A DNA stretch of 64,000 nucleotides from Promethearchaeota archaeon (GTDB lineage Archaea; Asgardarchaeota; Lokiarchaeia; Helarchaeales; RDOG01): contig RDOG01000003.1 of assembly GCA_011365055.1 (NCBI GenBank), positions 186,001 to 250,000 of the forward strand, in the 5' to 3' direction. Position 1 is the first letter of the stretch. Each line of letters starts with the position of its first letter. Position numbers and translations under genes: made by a program. Below, piece by piece: positions 45,201-53,158 of this stretch. Below the pieces are notes generated by a model. That model was not told the origin of the DNA. It was given only the letters and a program-made list of their open reading frames with translations, and ran no database searches.

Positions 45201-47724
45201 AATTATTATAAAGAGTATTATTTCCTGACTCCAGAACATAAATTCCATCTTCTGTGTTATTATACCCACTGATTGTATTGTTTCTTACGGTATTATTTTG
45301 GGAATTAGTCGTGAGATCAATTCCATATAAGGATGAATTTTTGATAAAATTGCTTAATATTGTATTATTCATACTAGAATCTAGAGATAAGCCTCTTGTT
45401 GTGTTTTCGATCGTATTTTGTTTAATCGTGTTAAAATTACCTTGACTAATGTTAATTCCAAAACCCGATGATTGGAAAATTTGATTGTTTGTAATGTTGT
45501 TATTGAGACACAAATTAATGAAATGTATTTCATTTGAATTATTCCACATTTTATTATCCAAATAGGTGTTATTTTTACTATAATTTGTGCTAAATCCATA
45601 ATTCCTATTATCAAAAACTGTATTATTTAGGAAAATTGAATAATTAGCGCCTTGAATGTGAAATCCTCGAGAATTTCCAAATAAGGTGTTATTGATTGCA
45701 GTAAGATTATTTGATGCTTCTAAATTAACTCCATAATCAAGATTATCATATATCCGATTACCAGTTACATTACAATCATTTAAAAGATCTAAAACGAGCC
45801 CATGCCACCTAGAATCATAAATGGTATTATTGATTAATTCAGTATCATTAGTAAATTCTACGAGAATTCCATTGCCATTTCCAAATGCCAAATTATTAAT
45901 TACCGTACAATTATAGGAATCCCCAAGATATATTCCAATACTGGTACTATTAATTACTGTATTATGGGCTGTCGTGCTGTTATGTGAAGCCTCAATTTGG
46001 ATTCCTTCATCATCATTATTGTATGCTGTATTATTTGTGATCATAGTATGGTCTGGATTGCCAAATCTAAATCCATCATCAAGATTATCATTTGCAGTAT
46101 TATTTATACAAGTACCATAATCTAAATCTACTAATTCGAATCCATCATCACCATTACTGTAGGCAATATTATTTTCTACTATTGTATAATCACATGTTAA
46201 AAAATACATTCCATCTTCAGAGTGAAAATACATTATATTATTCACTATATTTCCATAATATACTTCAGTTACATTAATTCCATTAGTTCCGTTGAACAGA
46301 AGACAATTGCGTAAAATAAAATGAAGATTTGTATCATAAATTGTGATGCAATTTTCCCCTAATCCACTTCCATTGATAGCGTAATTCTCAATTATATAGG
46401 GATCAGAAGAAGATCCATCGCCAGCACTAGCGAAATCAGCCAATTCAGCATTATTTTTAATTGTAATGGGAGTTGAGGGAGTTAGATTGTGAAAATAATC
46501 TAATAATGGATGGTTATCAGTTGAACCAATAATTTCATCAAGGACAAACGGAGTATCCCAATAAACATTATTTACTAAACTTGCCCCTGGATATCTTGAT
46601 TTATAATCGCTCCAATAATTACCTAATGTTGAATAATTCCAATAATTATTTAAGTTGTCACCGTAAGCTTGGATACCACCAACATTATTTCCTATAAATT
46701 CGTTTAAATAAATTACATTATCGGGTGAACTTGATTGTAAGTTAATTCCATATCCTGTATTATTGACAAAACGGTTCCATTTTATAATACTCCAACCTGT
46801 TTTATACGTATAAATCCCATCAGCACTATTGTCATGAATCAAGTTTTCGCTTATATTGTGATTATCCGATGAATAAATATATATAGCGTTATCATTATGA
46901 TAAATATCGTTTTTTCGAATAGTATTATCTAAACCAGTTGCAGAACAATATATTCCTGAATCTGTATTATTATGGATTATGTTTGAGATTAAAGTATTGT
47001 TCGTTCCAGAGTCGAGATTAATTCCTTCATCAGCATTAAAAGACACGTTATTATTTGCGAAGATGTTATGAGAACTACTTGATGAGACTTCAATTCCATC
47101 ATCGGTGTTATTGAATATAATATTGTTTTGAATGTGATTATAATATGCATCCGTTGTAACAAAAATTCCATCATGATTTTGTTCACAATAGTTAGAATCT
47201 AATGTAATATTTGTGGAGTCAGACAAATATATTCCATAATAATTATTATTCATGGTATTGTTAATGATGATGTTATTATAGGAACTTGATCTGATGCGAA
47301 TCCCATAATCTCCATTACCATTAAGCGTACAATTACGAACTACTCCATTAGACATAGTTTGTAATCGAATTCCCGAATAACCTGAGATACGATTAAGTAT
47401 GGTACAATTTTGAATTATGAAATATGCAGCAGTATTTTCTATTAATATACCATCCATATCGGTAACTGAGTCAATATAATAATTTTGAATGATCCATGGA
47501 TTACTTGCAGACCCATTACCAGTACCATTCGCGTATGTGGGAAAAGCATTATCATTACTTATGATGAAAGGAACGTTTGTTTTAATATTCAGGTTGATTG
47601 GTCCATTATTTTTAATCCTTGAGCTAAGAGAACTAAAATCAACGAAAAGTGTTAGGAATGTTAGACCAAATGAAAAGATTAAGAGAAAAATTAAAAGAAA
47701 TGAGGTTATCTTATTGATTTTCAT
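42289..47724 (-). CDS. Giant beta-helix surface protein with FN3-like repeats, TM anchor and cytoplasmic tail
   Basis: The 1811-residue protein starts with a signal peptide (KINKITSFLLIFLLIFSFGL). Two right-handed parallel beta-helix blocks (about 60-410 and 430-1360) are made of NosD-type repeats of about 23 residues, many containing NNT, NNTI or N-x-IYDN. Two FN3-like repeats of about 90 residues follow (near 1375-1545; ILNW, ATYYLVY, YYYGIVASNGT), then an extracellular beta domain and a TM helix near 1660-1682. The helical cytoplasmic tail of about 125 residues is acidic and Leu-rich. It carries very many N-glycosylation sequons. Probably a glycan-interacting or adhesion protein. ATG 47724. 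Confidence 0.85.
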   Translation of the reverse strand: MKINKITSFLLIFLLIFSFGLTFLTLFVDFSSLSSRIKNNGPINLNIKTNVPFIISNDNAFPTYANGTGNGSASNPWIIQNYYIDSVTDMDGILIENTAAYFIIQNCTILNRISGYSGIRLQTMSNGVVRNCTLNGNGDYGIRIRSSSYNNIIINNTMNNNYYGIYLSDSTNITLDSNYCEQNHDGIFVTTDAYYNHIQNNIIFNNTDDGIEVSSSSSHNIFANNNVSFNADEGINLDSGTNNTLISNIIHNNTDSGIYCSATGLDNTIRKNDIYHNDNAIYIYSSDNHNISENLIHDNSADGIYTYKTGWSIIKWNRFVNNTGYGINLQSSSPDNVIYLNEFIGNNVGGIQAYGDNLNNYWNYSTLGNYWSDYKSRYPGASLVNNVYWDTPFVLDEIIGSTDNHPLLDYFHNLTPSTPITIKNNAELADFASAGDGSSSDPYIIENYAINGSGLGENCITIYDTNLHFILRNCLLFNGTNGINVTEVYYGNIVNNIMYFHSEDGMYFLTCDYTIVENNIAYSNGDDGFELVDLDYGTCINNTANDNLDDGFRFGNPDHTMITNNTAYNNDDEGIQIEASHNSTTAHNTVINSTSIGIYLGDSYNCTVINNLAFGNGNGILVEFTNDTELINNTIYDSRWHGLVLDLLNDCNVTGNRIYDNLDYGVNLEASNNLTAINNTLFGNSRGFHIQGANYSIFLNNTVFDNRNYGFSTNYSKNNTYLDNKMWNNSNEIHFINLCLNNNITNNQIFQSSGFGINISQGNFNTIKQNTIENTTRGLSLDSSMNNTILSNFIKNSSLYGIDLTTNSQNNTVRNNTISGYNNTEDGIYVLESGNNTLYNNSIFNCSVYGVYLNKAVNNTINENEVAHIVDTGIYLNLSHECRVSNNTIYDCSSENYGGGFQFIASDNCRIINNTVFYNKYYGIYLYSSDNCKILNNTAHHNQKGIHAEIGNKLEIYENTLYNNDYFGIELIEVEYSAIHNNTASFSSSALIGRGSGIYLYLCHNNTLHNNTVFNNTGLANYGGIGIYINASYSNKLTSNTIFNNSGTELYAGIGILIYISNHNNCTDNRISHITGNTAGSGILILSACNNNTIYHNEIKNCKNQGIDLQNTGTNNNNTVYKNIIYEVNNGIRLEASDFTNITENEIFNTNMNGIYVFGSDNCTLHNNTIYNGTDGVVVWGSSENVTVTNNTIYNHSSQAVYLLCQKCKFYNNTVYENYDGFYLDTGADTNTFIHNTVFNNSRNGFTVSNANFNKIFFNNISKNKEAGILLYQANDNQIAFNYLNDNTEEGIVIEVSNNSVVYWNEILRNNMCIDEIDSVNNTMANNSCFEGLQLSTISPSIIIDGKIYLNWTKVSWATFYLVYQHDSPFIFFDLYKMAHIANVSSNHTTVQVSIIGTYYYGVLASNGTHMTSLSNIQAANVLGVIGPQLSPISPHNIMNGIIILNWSQVQWATYYLVYRDTSLFGYFDLPRMTFIENLTLNYITDQVFSIGTYYYGIVASNGTYSTSLSNIDNASVTGLSGTAFNITPFNNIPLFVPDNLNPSVFINISSNVSLQISITITLVTPGGLDVPNYGVIFIEILTNRTDYEVNATFRIYYNELNLPAGIEEDELDIYNWNGTHWVALGATLNATGNYLEYILTHFSYYAIIGEQADFGTPPRLPLEIIIIIIIIGAIAGISILSYVIVRKRRRSPGEERQRKTKLGDTQIETIEVDQVKILELQDAFKQPGLSLEEKLNMLISNEIPLNNVAALKDAELNNFLIQNFMILPNEFIEFLLKIDATVEEKLEIIEIFKNLPKEAQQDFLKELMDL

Positions 47725-47786
47725 GATGAACCAACCAGAATTATTTTATTAAATTATAAGCTGTTCAAATAACTTATAATACAAAA

Positions 47787-47817
47787 GGGTCCAATCGTTC
47801 CAAGAATAACTGGACCC
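47787..47817 (-). terminator. Hairpin with 7-bp GC-rich stem followed by T run on the minus strand
   Basis: The arms GGGTCCA (47787-47793) and TGGACCC (47811-47817) are perfectly complementary with a 17-nt loop. Read on the minus strand the stem is followed by TTTT. It lies downstream of the hdrA-polyferredoxin genes and upstream of the beta-helix gene, so it may end the first transcript, or act in the leader or promoter of the second. Confidence 0.4.
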
Positions 47818-47906
47818 ACATGCTAAATCTCATTTCTTTGAAAATTGGAAGTATTTAGAAATAAAAACATTCATTTTAATTTTATACGGAAGATATTTTT
47901 ATTATA

Positions 47907-48083
47907 TCATTTCATTATATAATCAAGCCAAGTCAATAAATCTGATTCTAAATGTCTTTTTTTCATAACATAAATTTTTTTAATGCAAAAATTTCGAAAC
48001 GCGTCATACATTTCAATACAAACGCGTGCTTCCCTGATTCCCCGTGAATTTGTTGATCGAACTTTGAAATCTAAATTTATTGA
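47907..48083 (-). pseudogene. Coding relic or small gene of 58 codons, no start codon at its 5' end
   Basis: The open frame between two stops reads with a protein-like, non-AT-driven composition: RSTNSRGIREARVCIEMYD, then AFRNFCIKK and HLESDLLTWLDYIMK. Internal ATG codons at 48011-48009 or 47966-47964 would give only short peptides, and no ribosome binding site is seen. The higher GC near 48000-48050 differs from flanking DNA. It is probably the remnant of a lost gene; the family was not recognised, and a mobile-element origin is possible but unproven. Confidence 0.35.
47999..48027. repeat. Paired ACGCGT palindromes, 17 nt apart
   Basis: ACGCGT occurs at 47999-48004 and 48022-48027. Because the hexamer is self-complementary, the two copies are at once a direct and an inverted repeat and could form a 6-bp hairpin with a 17-nt loop. 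They lie inside the coding relic. Confidence 0.35.
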
Positions 48084-48093
48084 TCAAAAATAG

Positions 48094-48996
48094 TTAAAAT
48101 TCCAACTCGACTTTCTTTTTTGCTTTACCTTCTAAATAATAACGTATTTTTATTTTTACCAATTCATCATGTATTTTTTGTAACCGTTCTCGTAACACAT
48201 TTTCAGATTCCTTGGAAATTTTAGGGATAGCTACCTGAGTTGTGATTTTTTTCGTAATTTCTTCAATTGGTATTGGAATATTTTTAATGATTTTTTCAGG
48301 AAATTTCATACTTGTAATTTTTTCAATAGCTTCTATCCATGATTTTTCCCATGGTTTACCTTTTCCTCCTATTGTATGAATATTCTGACGTTCTACTTTT
48401 ATTAAAGATTCTGGACAGGTTACTTCACAAGCTCCACAATAAATACACAATTCTTCTTTGAGAATGATTTTTTCTTTTGATTTTTTAGGAGAATATAAAG
48501 CATCAGTTGGACAAATTTTATAACAAACTACACATCCGACGGGATCACATCTATCCATGTTATGAAAAGTTAATTTACCTTCAATTGGGCTTTCAAGATT
48601 TTTAATTTTCGCCAGTTCTTCACTTATTTTTATTTTATGATTCTCACAATCATAATGTTTGGTTAATCTAATATAATCATCAATCTCTGTTACTTTTATT
48701 TCATTAAAAGTAAATGTTATTGCTTTTGAGAGGCAGAAAGCACCACATAATCCACAAAAAATACATTTATCCAAATTAAATAATTGAAATGGTGCATCAA
48801 AAATTCCGCTAACTACAGAAGGAATTGGTCCCATTTCAATAGCTTCAGTAGGACAAATGAGGTTACAAATGCCGCATCCTATGCATTGTAAATTATCATA
48901 TTCTAATTTTTTTATATAATCCTCAGTTTTCCAGAATAATTCTACTTTATTTTCATCATGCATTAAATATCCTACTGTATATTCTTCTTCATTCAT
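48094..48996 (-). CDS. Polyferredoxin with four 4Fe-4S clusters
   Basis: The 300-residue protein has four cluster motifs: CIGCGICNLICP, CIFCGLCGAFCL, a variant CDPVGCVVCYKICP, and CIYCGACEVTCP. Its C-terminal 80 residues are helical and Cys-free. The start is ATG 48996, 1 nt after the hdrA stop; the frame itself opens further upstream within hdrA. It should relay electrons to or from the HdrA-MvhD protein. It is similar in plan to polyferredoxins of methanogen hydrogenase and formylmethanofuran systems. Confidence 0.85.
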   Translation of the reverse strand: MNEEEYTVGYLMHDENKVELFWKTEDYIKKLEYDNLQCIGCGICNLICPTEAIEMGPIPSVVSGIFDAPFQLFNLDKCIFCGLCGAFCLSKAITFTFNEIKVTEIDDYIRLTKHYDCENHKIKISEELAKIKNLESPIEGKLTFHNMDRCDPVGCVVCYKICPTDALYSPKKSKEKIILKEELCIYCGACEVTCPESLIKVERQNIHTIGGKGKPWEKSWIEAIEKITSMKFPEKIIKNIPIPIEEITKKITTQVAIPKISKESENVLRERLQKIHDELVKIKIRYYLEGKAKKKVELEF

Positions 48997-48997
48997 T

Positions 48998-51352
48998 TTA
49001 TTTCTTAGCCTCCAGCTCTTTTCCAATTGGGCCTAATTTCTCTAATTCGAATGAAAAATCTTCCACCACTTCTCTAATTTTCTGGCTCTCTGCTGCAGAT
49101 ACACTTTCAATCCTTAATCTCCGGCTATTAATGTTTGCTTCTTCCATAAATTCAGAAATAATTTTATAGCGTTGTTTTGCATGCGTAAAACCTGTTCTAT
49201 AATGGCAGGTTTGTTCATGGCATCCCGCAATTAATACACCATCGGCTCCATGTTGAAATGCTTCAATTACAAATTTTGGACTTAAAGATCCCGTACAATT
49301 TAATCTAATCGTTCTGATATTCGTAGGATATTCTATTTTACTCGTACCTGCAAGATCAGCTGCAGAATAAGCGCACCAATTACAGAAAAATCCAAGTATA
49401 AATGGATATTCTGGCTTTTTATCAATTGATCTTACACTCGCAAGGATTTGAGATGGGCTAAAACCAGGAATTCCCAGTGCTTCTACGGGACACGCACCCG
49501 TACAAACCCCACATCCTACACAAGCTGCTGGATATATTTCAATTTGATCATTTTTAAATTCAATCGCGTTAAAATCACATACTTTCGTGCAAAGTTTGCA
49601 TTTAATGCATTTATCTCTATCGATAATTGGTGCTATTGGCTCGACTTCAATCTCTTTTTTCAAAGTAATGCTCGCGGCATGAGATGCTGCCAAAGCAGAA
49701 TGACTTACTGTATCTTGAATATCTTTAGGCCCTTGAGCACAACCAGCTAAAAATATACCCGGTAAAACAGATTCTGAAGGGCGCAGTTTAGGGTGATTTT
49801 CTTGAAAAAATCCATCCATAGTTCTCGAAATGTTTAAGATAGATGCAATTTTTTCTGCACTTTTTGGAGGATCTACGCCTATGGATAAAACAACTATATC
49901 TGATTCTATCTCTAACTGCCTTCCCATTAGTGCATCTTCAGCTCGTAATTTTAAATCATTAGATCCTATCTTTTCAATTATTCTACTTACTCTTCCTTTG
50001 ATGAATCTTATTCTTTCTTTTCTAGCTCTATTAAAGAATTCCTCATATCCTTTACCTGCTGCTCTCACATCCACGTACATTACATTAATTTCCGCTTCAG
50101 GATCATGTTCTTTAATTTGAAGGGCTTGTTTCATGGCGTACATGCAACAAACTCTTGAACAAGATTCGCGTCCAATTCTTTCATCTCTGCTTCCGACGCA
50201 TTGAATAAAAGTGACTTTTTTGATTTGCTTTCCATCAGATGGTCTTAATAATTTTCCATCCGTTGGTCCTGATGCTGTTAAAATTCTTTCCATTTCTAAT
50301 CCTGTAATAATATTAGCATATTTACCGTAACCATATTCTGATAATGGTGAAGGATCATATGGTTCGAAACCAATGGCATTTATAATTGCACCTACTTCTA
50401 ATTCTATGATTTCTGGCTTTTCGTCATAATTTATTGCATCTCTTTTACAAAATAATTCACAATTTCTGCATCCTATACAAGCTGATTCATCAATAACAGC
50501 TTTTAAAGGAATTGCTTGGGGGAATTGGATATATATGGCTCTTCGGCTTCCAAACTTATTAAATTCATCTTGAACTTCAATTGGGCAATTTGTGGCACAG
50601 TCTTCAATACATCCAGAAGTACAATTTTCGTTAATAAAACGTGGTTTTTTTAATATCTTTACATTAAAATTACCAATACTTCCATTAACCTCTTTCAATT
50701 CAGCATAAGTTATGATTTCAATATTTTCATTTAAAGAAGCTTCAACCATTAGTGGTGCTAATATACAAATAGAACAATCTAAAGTTGGAAAAGTCTTGTC
50801 ATACATGGCCATATGTCCTCCAATTGAGGGTTCTTTTTCAACCAAGTATGTTTTAATGCCTAAACTTGCCAATGTCAAAGAAGCTTTTATTCCTGCTATG
50901 CCTCCTCCTAGTACTAAAACTGATTGCTTAACTGGTATTTTCTGTTTTTTTAGCGGAAACAAAACTTTTGCCTTTTCTATTGCCATTTTTACTAAATCGA
51001 TTGCTTTTATCGTTGCTTTCTCTGGAGATGTGCGATGAACCCAAGAATCTTGTTCCCTAATATTTGCTATTTCTAATAAGTAAGGATTAATTCCTACCTG
51101 TTCTAGAGTATTTCGAAATAATTTTTCATGCATTTTTGGGCTGCATGCTCCAACTACAACACGTTCCAATCCCTGTTCTTGAACTATTTGCTTAATCTCT
51201 TGTAAACCTGGCTCTGAACAAGTATATTGGTTATCTATAATAAATACTTCTGGATCTTTCTTAATTTCTTCTAAAAGTTTCTGTATATCTATAACTCCAG
51301 CTATATTCTTGCCACAATGACAAATAAATACTCCAACTTTCAAGACTTCCAC
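48998..51352 (-). CDS. hdrA: HdrA-MvhD fusion, flavin-based electron-bifurcation subunit
   Basis: The 784-residue protein has an N-terminal HdrA domain (FICHCGKNIAGV), an FAD Rossmann motif near residue 145 (VLVLGGGIAGIKASL), HdrA cluster motifs (CIGCRNCELFCK) and two C-terminal ferredoxin clusters (CIKCKLCTKVCD; CVGCGVCTGACP). From about residue 645 an MvhD/FlpD domain is fused (GFFCNWCAYSAADLAG, CTGSL, GCHEQTCHY). HdrA bifurcates electrons in heterodisulfide reductase complexes. HdrB, HdrC and the hydrogenase are not encoded here, so the partner donor and acceptor are open. GTG start at 51352. Confidence 0.92.
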   Translation of the reverse strand: MEVLKVGVFICHCGKNIAGVIDIQKLLEEIKKDPEVFIIDNQYTCSEPGLQEIKQIVQEQGLERVVVGACSPKMHEKLFRNTLEQVGINPYLLEIANIREQDSWVHRTSPEKATIKAIDLVKMAIEKAKVLFPLKKQKIPVKQSVLVLGGGIAGIKASLTLASLGIKTYLVEKEPSIGGHMAMYDKTFPTLDCSICILAPLMVEASLNENIEIITYAELKEVNGSIGNFNVKILKKPRFINENCTSGCIEDCATNCPIEVQDEFNKFGSRRAIYIQFPQAIPLKAVIDESACIGCRNCELFCKRDAINYDEKPEIIELEVGAIINAIGFEPYDPSPLSEYGYGKYANIITGLEMERILTASGPTDGKLLRPSDGKQIKKVTFIQCVGSRDERIGRESCSRVCCMYAMKQALQIKEHDPEAEINVMYVDVRAAGKGYEEFFNRARKERIRFIKGRVSRIIEKIGSNDLKLRAEDALMGRQLEIESDIVVLSIGVDPPKSAEKIASILNISRTMDGFFQENHPKLRPSESVLPGIFLAGCAQGPKDIQDTVSHSALAASHAASITLKKEIEVEPIAPIIDRDKCIKCKLCTKVCDFNAIEFKNDQIEIYPAACVGCGVCTGACPVEALGIPGFSPSQILASVRSIDKKPEYPFILGFFCNWCAYSAADLAGTSKIEYPTNIRTIRLNCTGSLSPKFVIEAFQHGADGVLIAGCHEQTCHYRTGFTHAKQRYKIISEFMEEANINSRRLRIESVSAAESQKIREVVEDFSFELEKLGPIGKELEAKK

Positions 51353-51485
51353 TTCGAAAAAAGGATTCTTTCACGTTTCTAAACAAAAATTTACCATTTA
51401 ATCTTTTTTTTTCAAGTTGAAAAGGCGAAAATCTTATAACATTTTCTTTGATCAACGATAATTGATTTGAAATAAATGTATTTGT

Positions 51486-53048
51486 GTGATTTATTTGAGT
51501 GAAGATTTTAATCTTGAAAGTTTTTTCCATCTTTCTGATGAAATAACAACAGAAGAAATGATGATTCTTGATAATAATAGTAAATATTTAGGAATTCCTA
51601 CTTTATTGTTAATGGAAAATGCTGGATGTTCAATCGTTCAAGCTTTAATAGAAAATCAAATGGATTTAAAAGATAAAATAATAACAATTTTTGCTGGTTT
51701 GGGAAATAATGGTGGCGATACATTTGTGGTTGCCAGACATCTAACATTTCATGGCTCTAAAATCCTTCTTTTTCTATTAGGGGATCCAGATAGAATAAGC
51801 TCAGATATCTCAAAATTAAATTGGGAAGCGCTTCAAAAATTAGATTATTGCGTAAAATCTATCATAATTCGGGACTCAAGTCAATTAAAAAGTTGGAAAA
51901 AGACAATAAATGAATCTGATATCATAATAGATGGGATTTTAGGAACTGGAGTTAGAGGAAAATTAAGGGAACCAATTAAAACTGCCATTAGTTTAATAAA
52001 TAATTCAAATAAATTCGTTTGCTCTGTAGACGTTCCTTCAGGAGTAAATCCAGATACAGGTGAGATCATTGATGATGCTATTAAAGCAAATATGACGGTA
52101 ACTTTTCATAAAATCAAATCGGGTCTGAAAAAATCTACAAATATAGGAAAAATTATTGTAAAAAATATAGGAATACCTCCAGAAGCTGAAGTTTACGTCG
52201 GTAAAGGTGATTTATTAAGTTTTAATCAAAATAGGTCCTTAAAATCCCATAAAGGTGATTCTGGTAGGGTTCTAGTTATTGGTGGAAACGAAACATTTTC
52301 AGGTGCACCCGCTTTAGTTTCATTAGCCGCTTACAGAACTGGAAGTGATTTGGTCATGACCGTTGTCCCTTCTAAAGTTGCTGCTAGTGTTAGAGCATAT
52401 TCACCGAATCTTATCGTAAAGGATTATGAGGGAAAAAACTTCAATGAAATGGGTTTAGAATTAACTAAAAAATTAATTGAATGGCCAACTGCAGTAGCCA
52501 TTGGTCCTGGTCTTGGAAGAGAAGAGGAAACAAATAAAAATGTTATTGATTTTTTATCCATCGTGGCAAATAAAAACATCCCAACAGTTATCGATGCAGA
52601 TGCATTAAAAGCAATCAAGGATGATCTGGCCATATTAAAAAAAGGAAATTTTCTCTTAACTCCTCATTTAGGGGAATATAACATTCTTTCAAATCAAAAT
52701 TTAAATGCCAATGATGAGATGAATAAAAAGATAAAGAATATCTTCGAGTTCGCAAAAAAAATAGAAGCTACCATATTATTGAAGGGTCATTATGATATAA
52801 TTTCAAATGGAAGAAGATTAAAAATTAATAAGACAGGAACCCCTGCAATGACAGTTGGTGGTACTGGAGATGTCTTAACTGGAATAACAGCAAGTTTAAT
52901 GGGAATGAAAATTGACCCAATGAAATCTGCTTGCATCGGAGCATTTATAAACGGTATTGCTGGTGAGTTAGCTACTAATGATTTAAATGGTAATCATTTA
53001 TTGGCTTCAGATTTGCTGGATTATCTTCCTAAAGCATTTCATATCTAA
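51486..53048 (+). CDS. Bifunctional NAD(P)HX epimerase/dehydratase
   Basis: The 520-residue protein repairs hydrated NAD(P)H. The N-terminal epimerase part (about 20-235) shows MENAGCSIVQAL, GLGNNGGDTFVVARHL and SVDVPSGVNPDTG. The C-terminal ADP-dependent dehydratase part (about 240-515) shows SGRVLVIGGNETFSGAP, AIGPGLGREEETN, VIDADALKA and the GGTGDVLTGI motif. Both halves look complete. The frame opens with GTG at 51486; a TTG at 51495 after GTGAT is possible. It is divergent from hdrA. Confidence 0.93.
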   Translation: MIYLSEDFNLESFFHLSDEITTEEMMILDNNSKYLGIPTLLLMENAGCSIVQALIENQMDLKDKIITIFAGLGNNGGDTFVVARHLTFHGSKILLFLLGDPDRISSDISKLNWEALQKLDYCVKSIIIRDSSQLKSWKKTINESDIIIDGILGTGVRGKLREPIKTAISLINNSNKFVCSVDVPSGVNPDTGEIIDDAIKANMTVTFHKIKSGLKKSTNIGKIIVKNIGIPPEAEVYVGKGDLLSFNQNRSLKSHKGDSGRVLVIGGNETFSGAPALVSLAAYRTGSDLVMTVVPSKVAASVRAYSPNLIVKDYEGKNFNEMGLELTKKLIEWPTAVAIGPGLGREEETNKNVIDFLSIVANKNIPTVIDADALKAIKDDLAILKKGNFLLTPHLGEYNILSNQNLNANDEMNKKIKNIFEFAKKIEATILLKGHYDIISNGRRLKINKTGTPAMTVGGTGDVLTGITASLMGMKIDPMKSACIGAFINGIAGELATNDLNGNHLLASDLLDYLPKAFHI

Positions 53049-53158
53049 TTCTTTTTTAATTTAAAAATTCATCTAAATTTTTTTATAGTTTTAGAATAAG
53101 ATATTTTAAGTAGTTTGACGAAAATTAAAATTTCATGTACATAAAGTGATGAGTCAAA

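Larger units (their letters stand above)
47725..48093. other. Gap of 369 nt with two hairpins and a coding relic
   Basis: This region lies between the polyferredoxin stop and the beta-helix start. It contains the hairpin at 47787-47817, paired ACGCGT hexamers at 47999-48027 and an open frame of 58 codons at 47907-48083. Each is listed separately. The promoter of the beta-helix gene should lie between 47740 and 47785. Confidence 0.6.

Noticed and set aside
42289..47724. Repetitive DNA that might be a CRISPR array or tandem repeat
   Set aside because: The repetition is at the protein level (beta-helix coils of about 23 residues) with diverged codons; there are no identical repeats separated by spacers.
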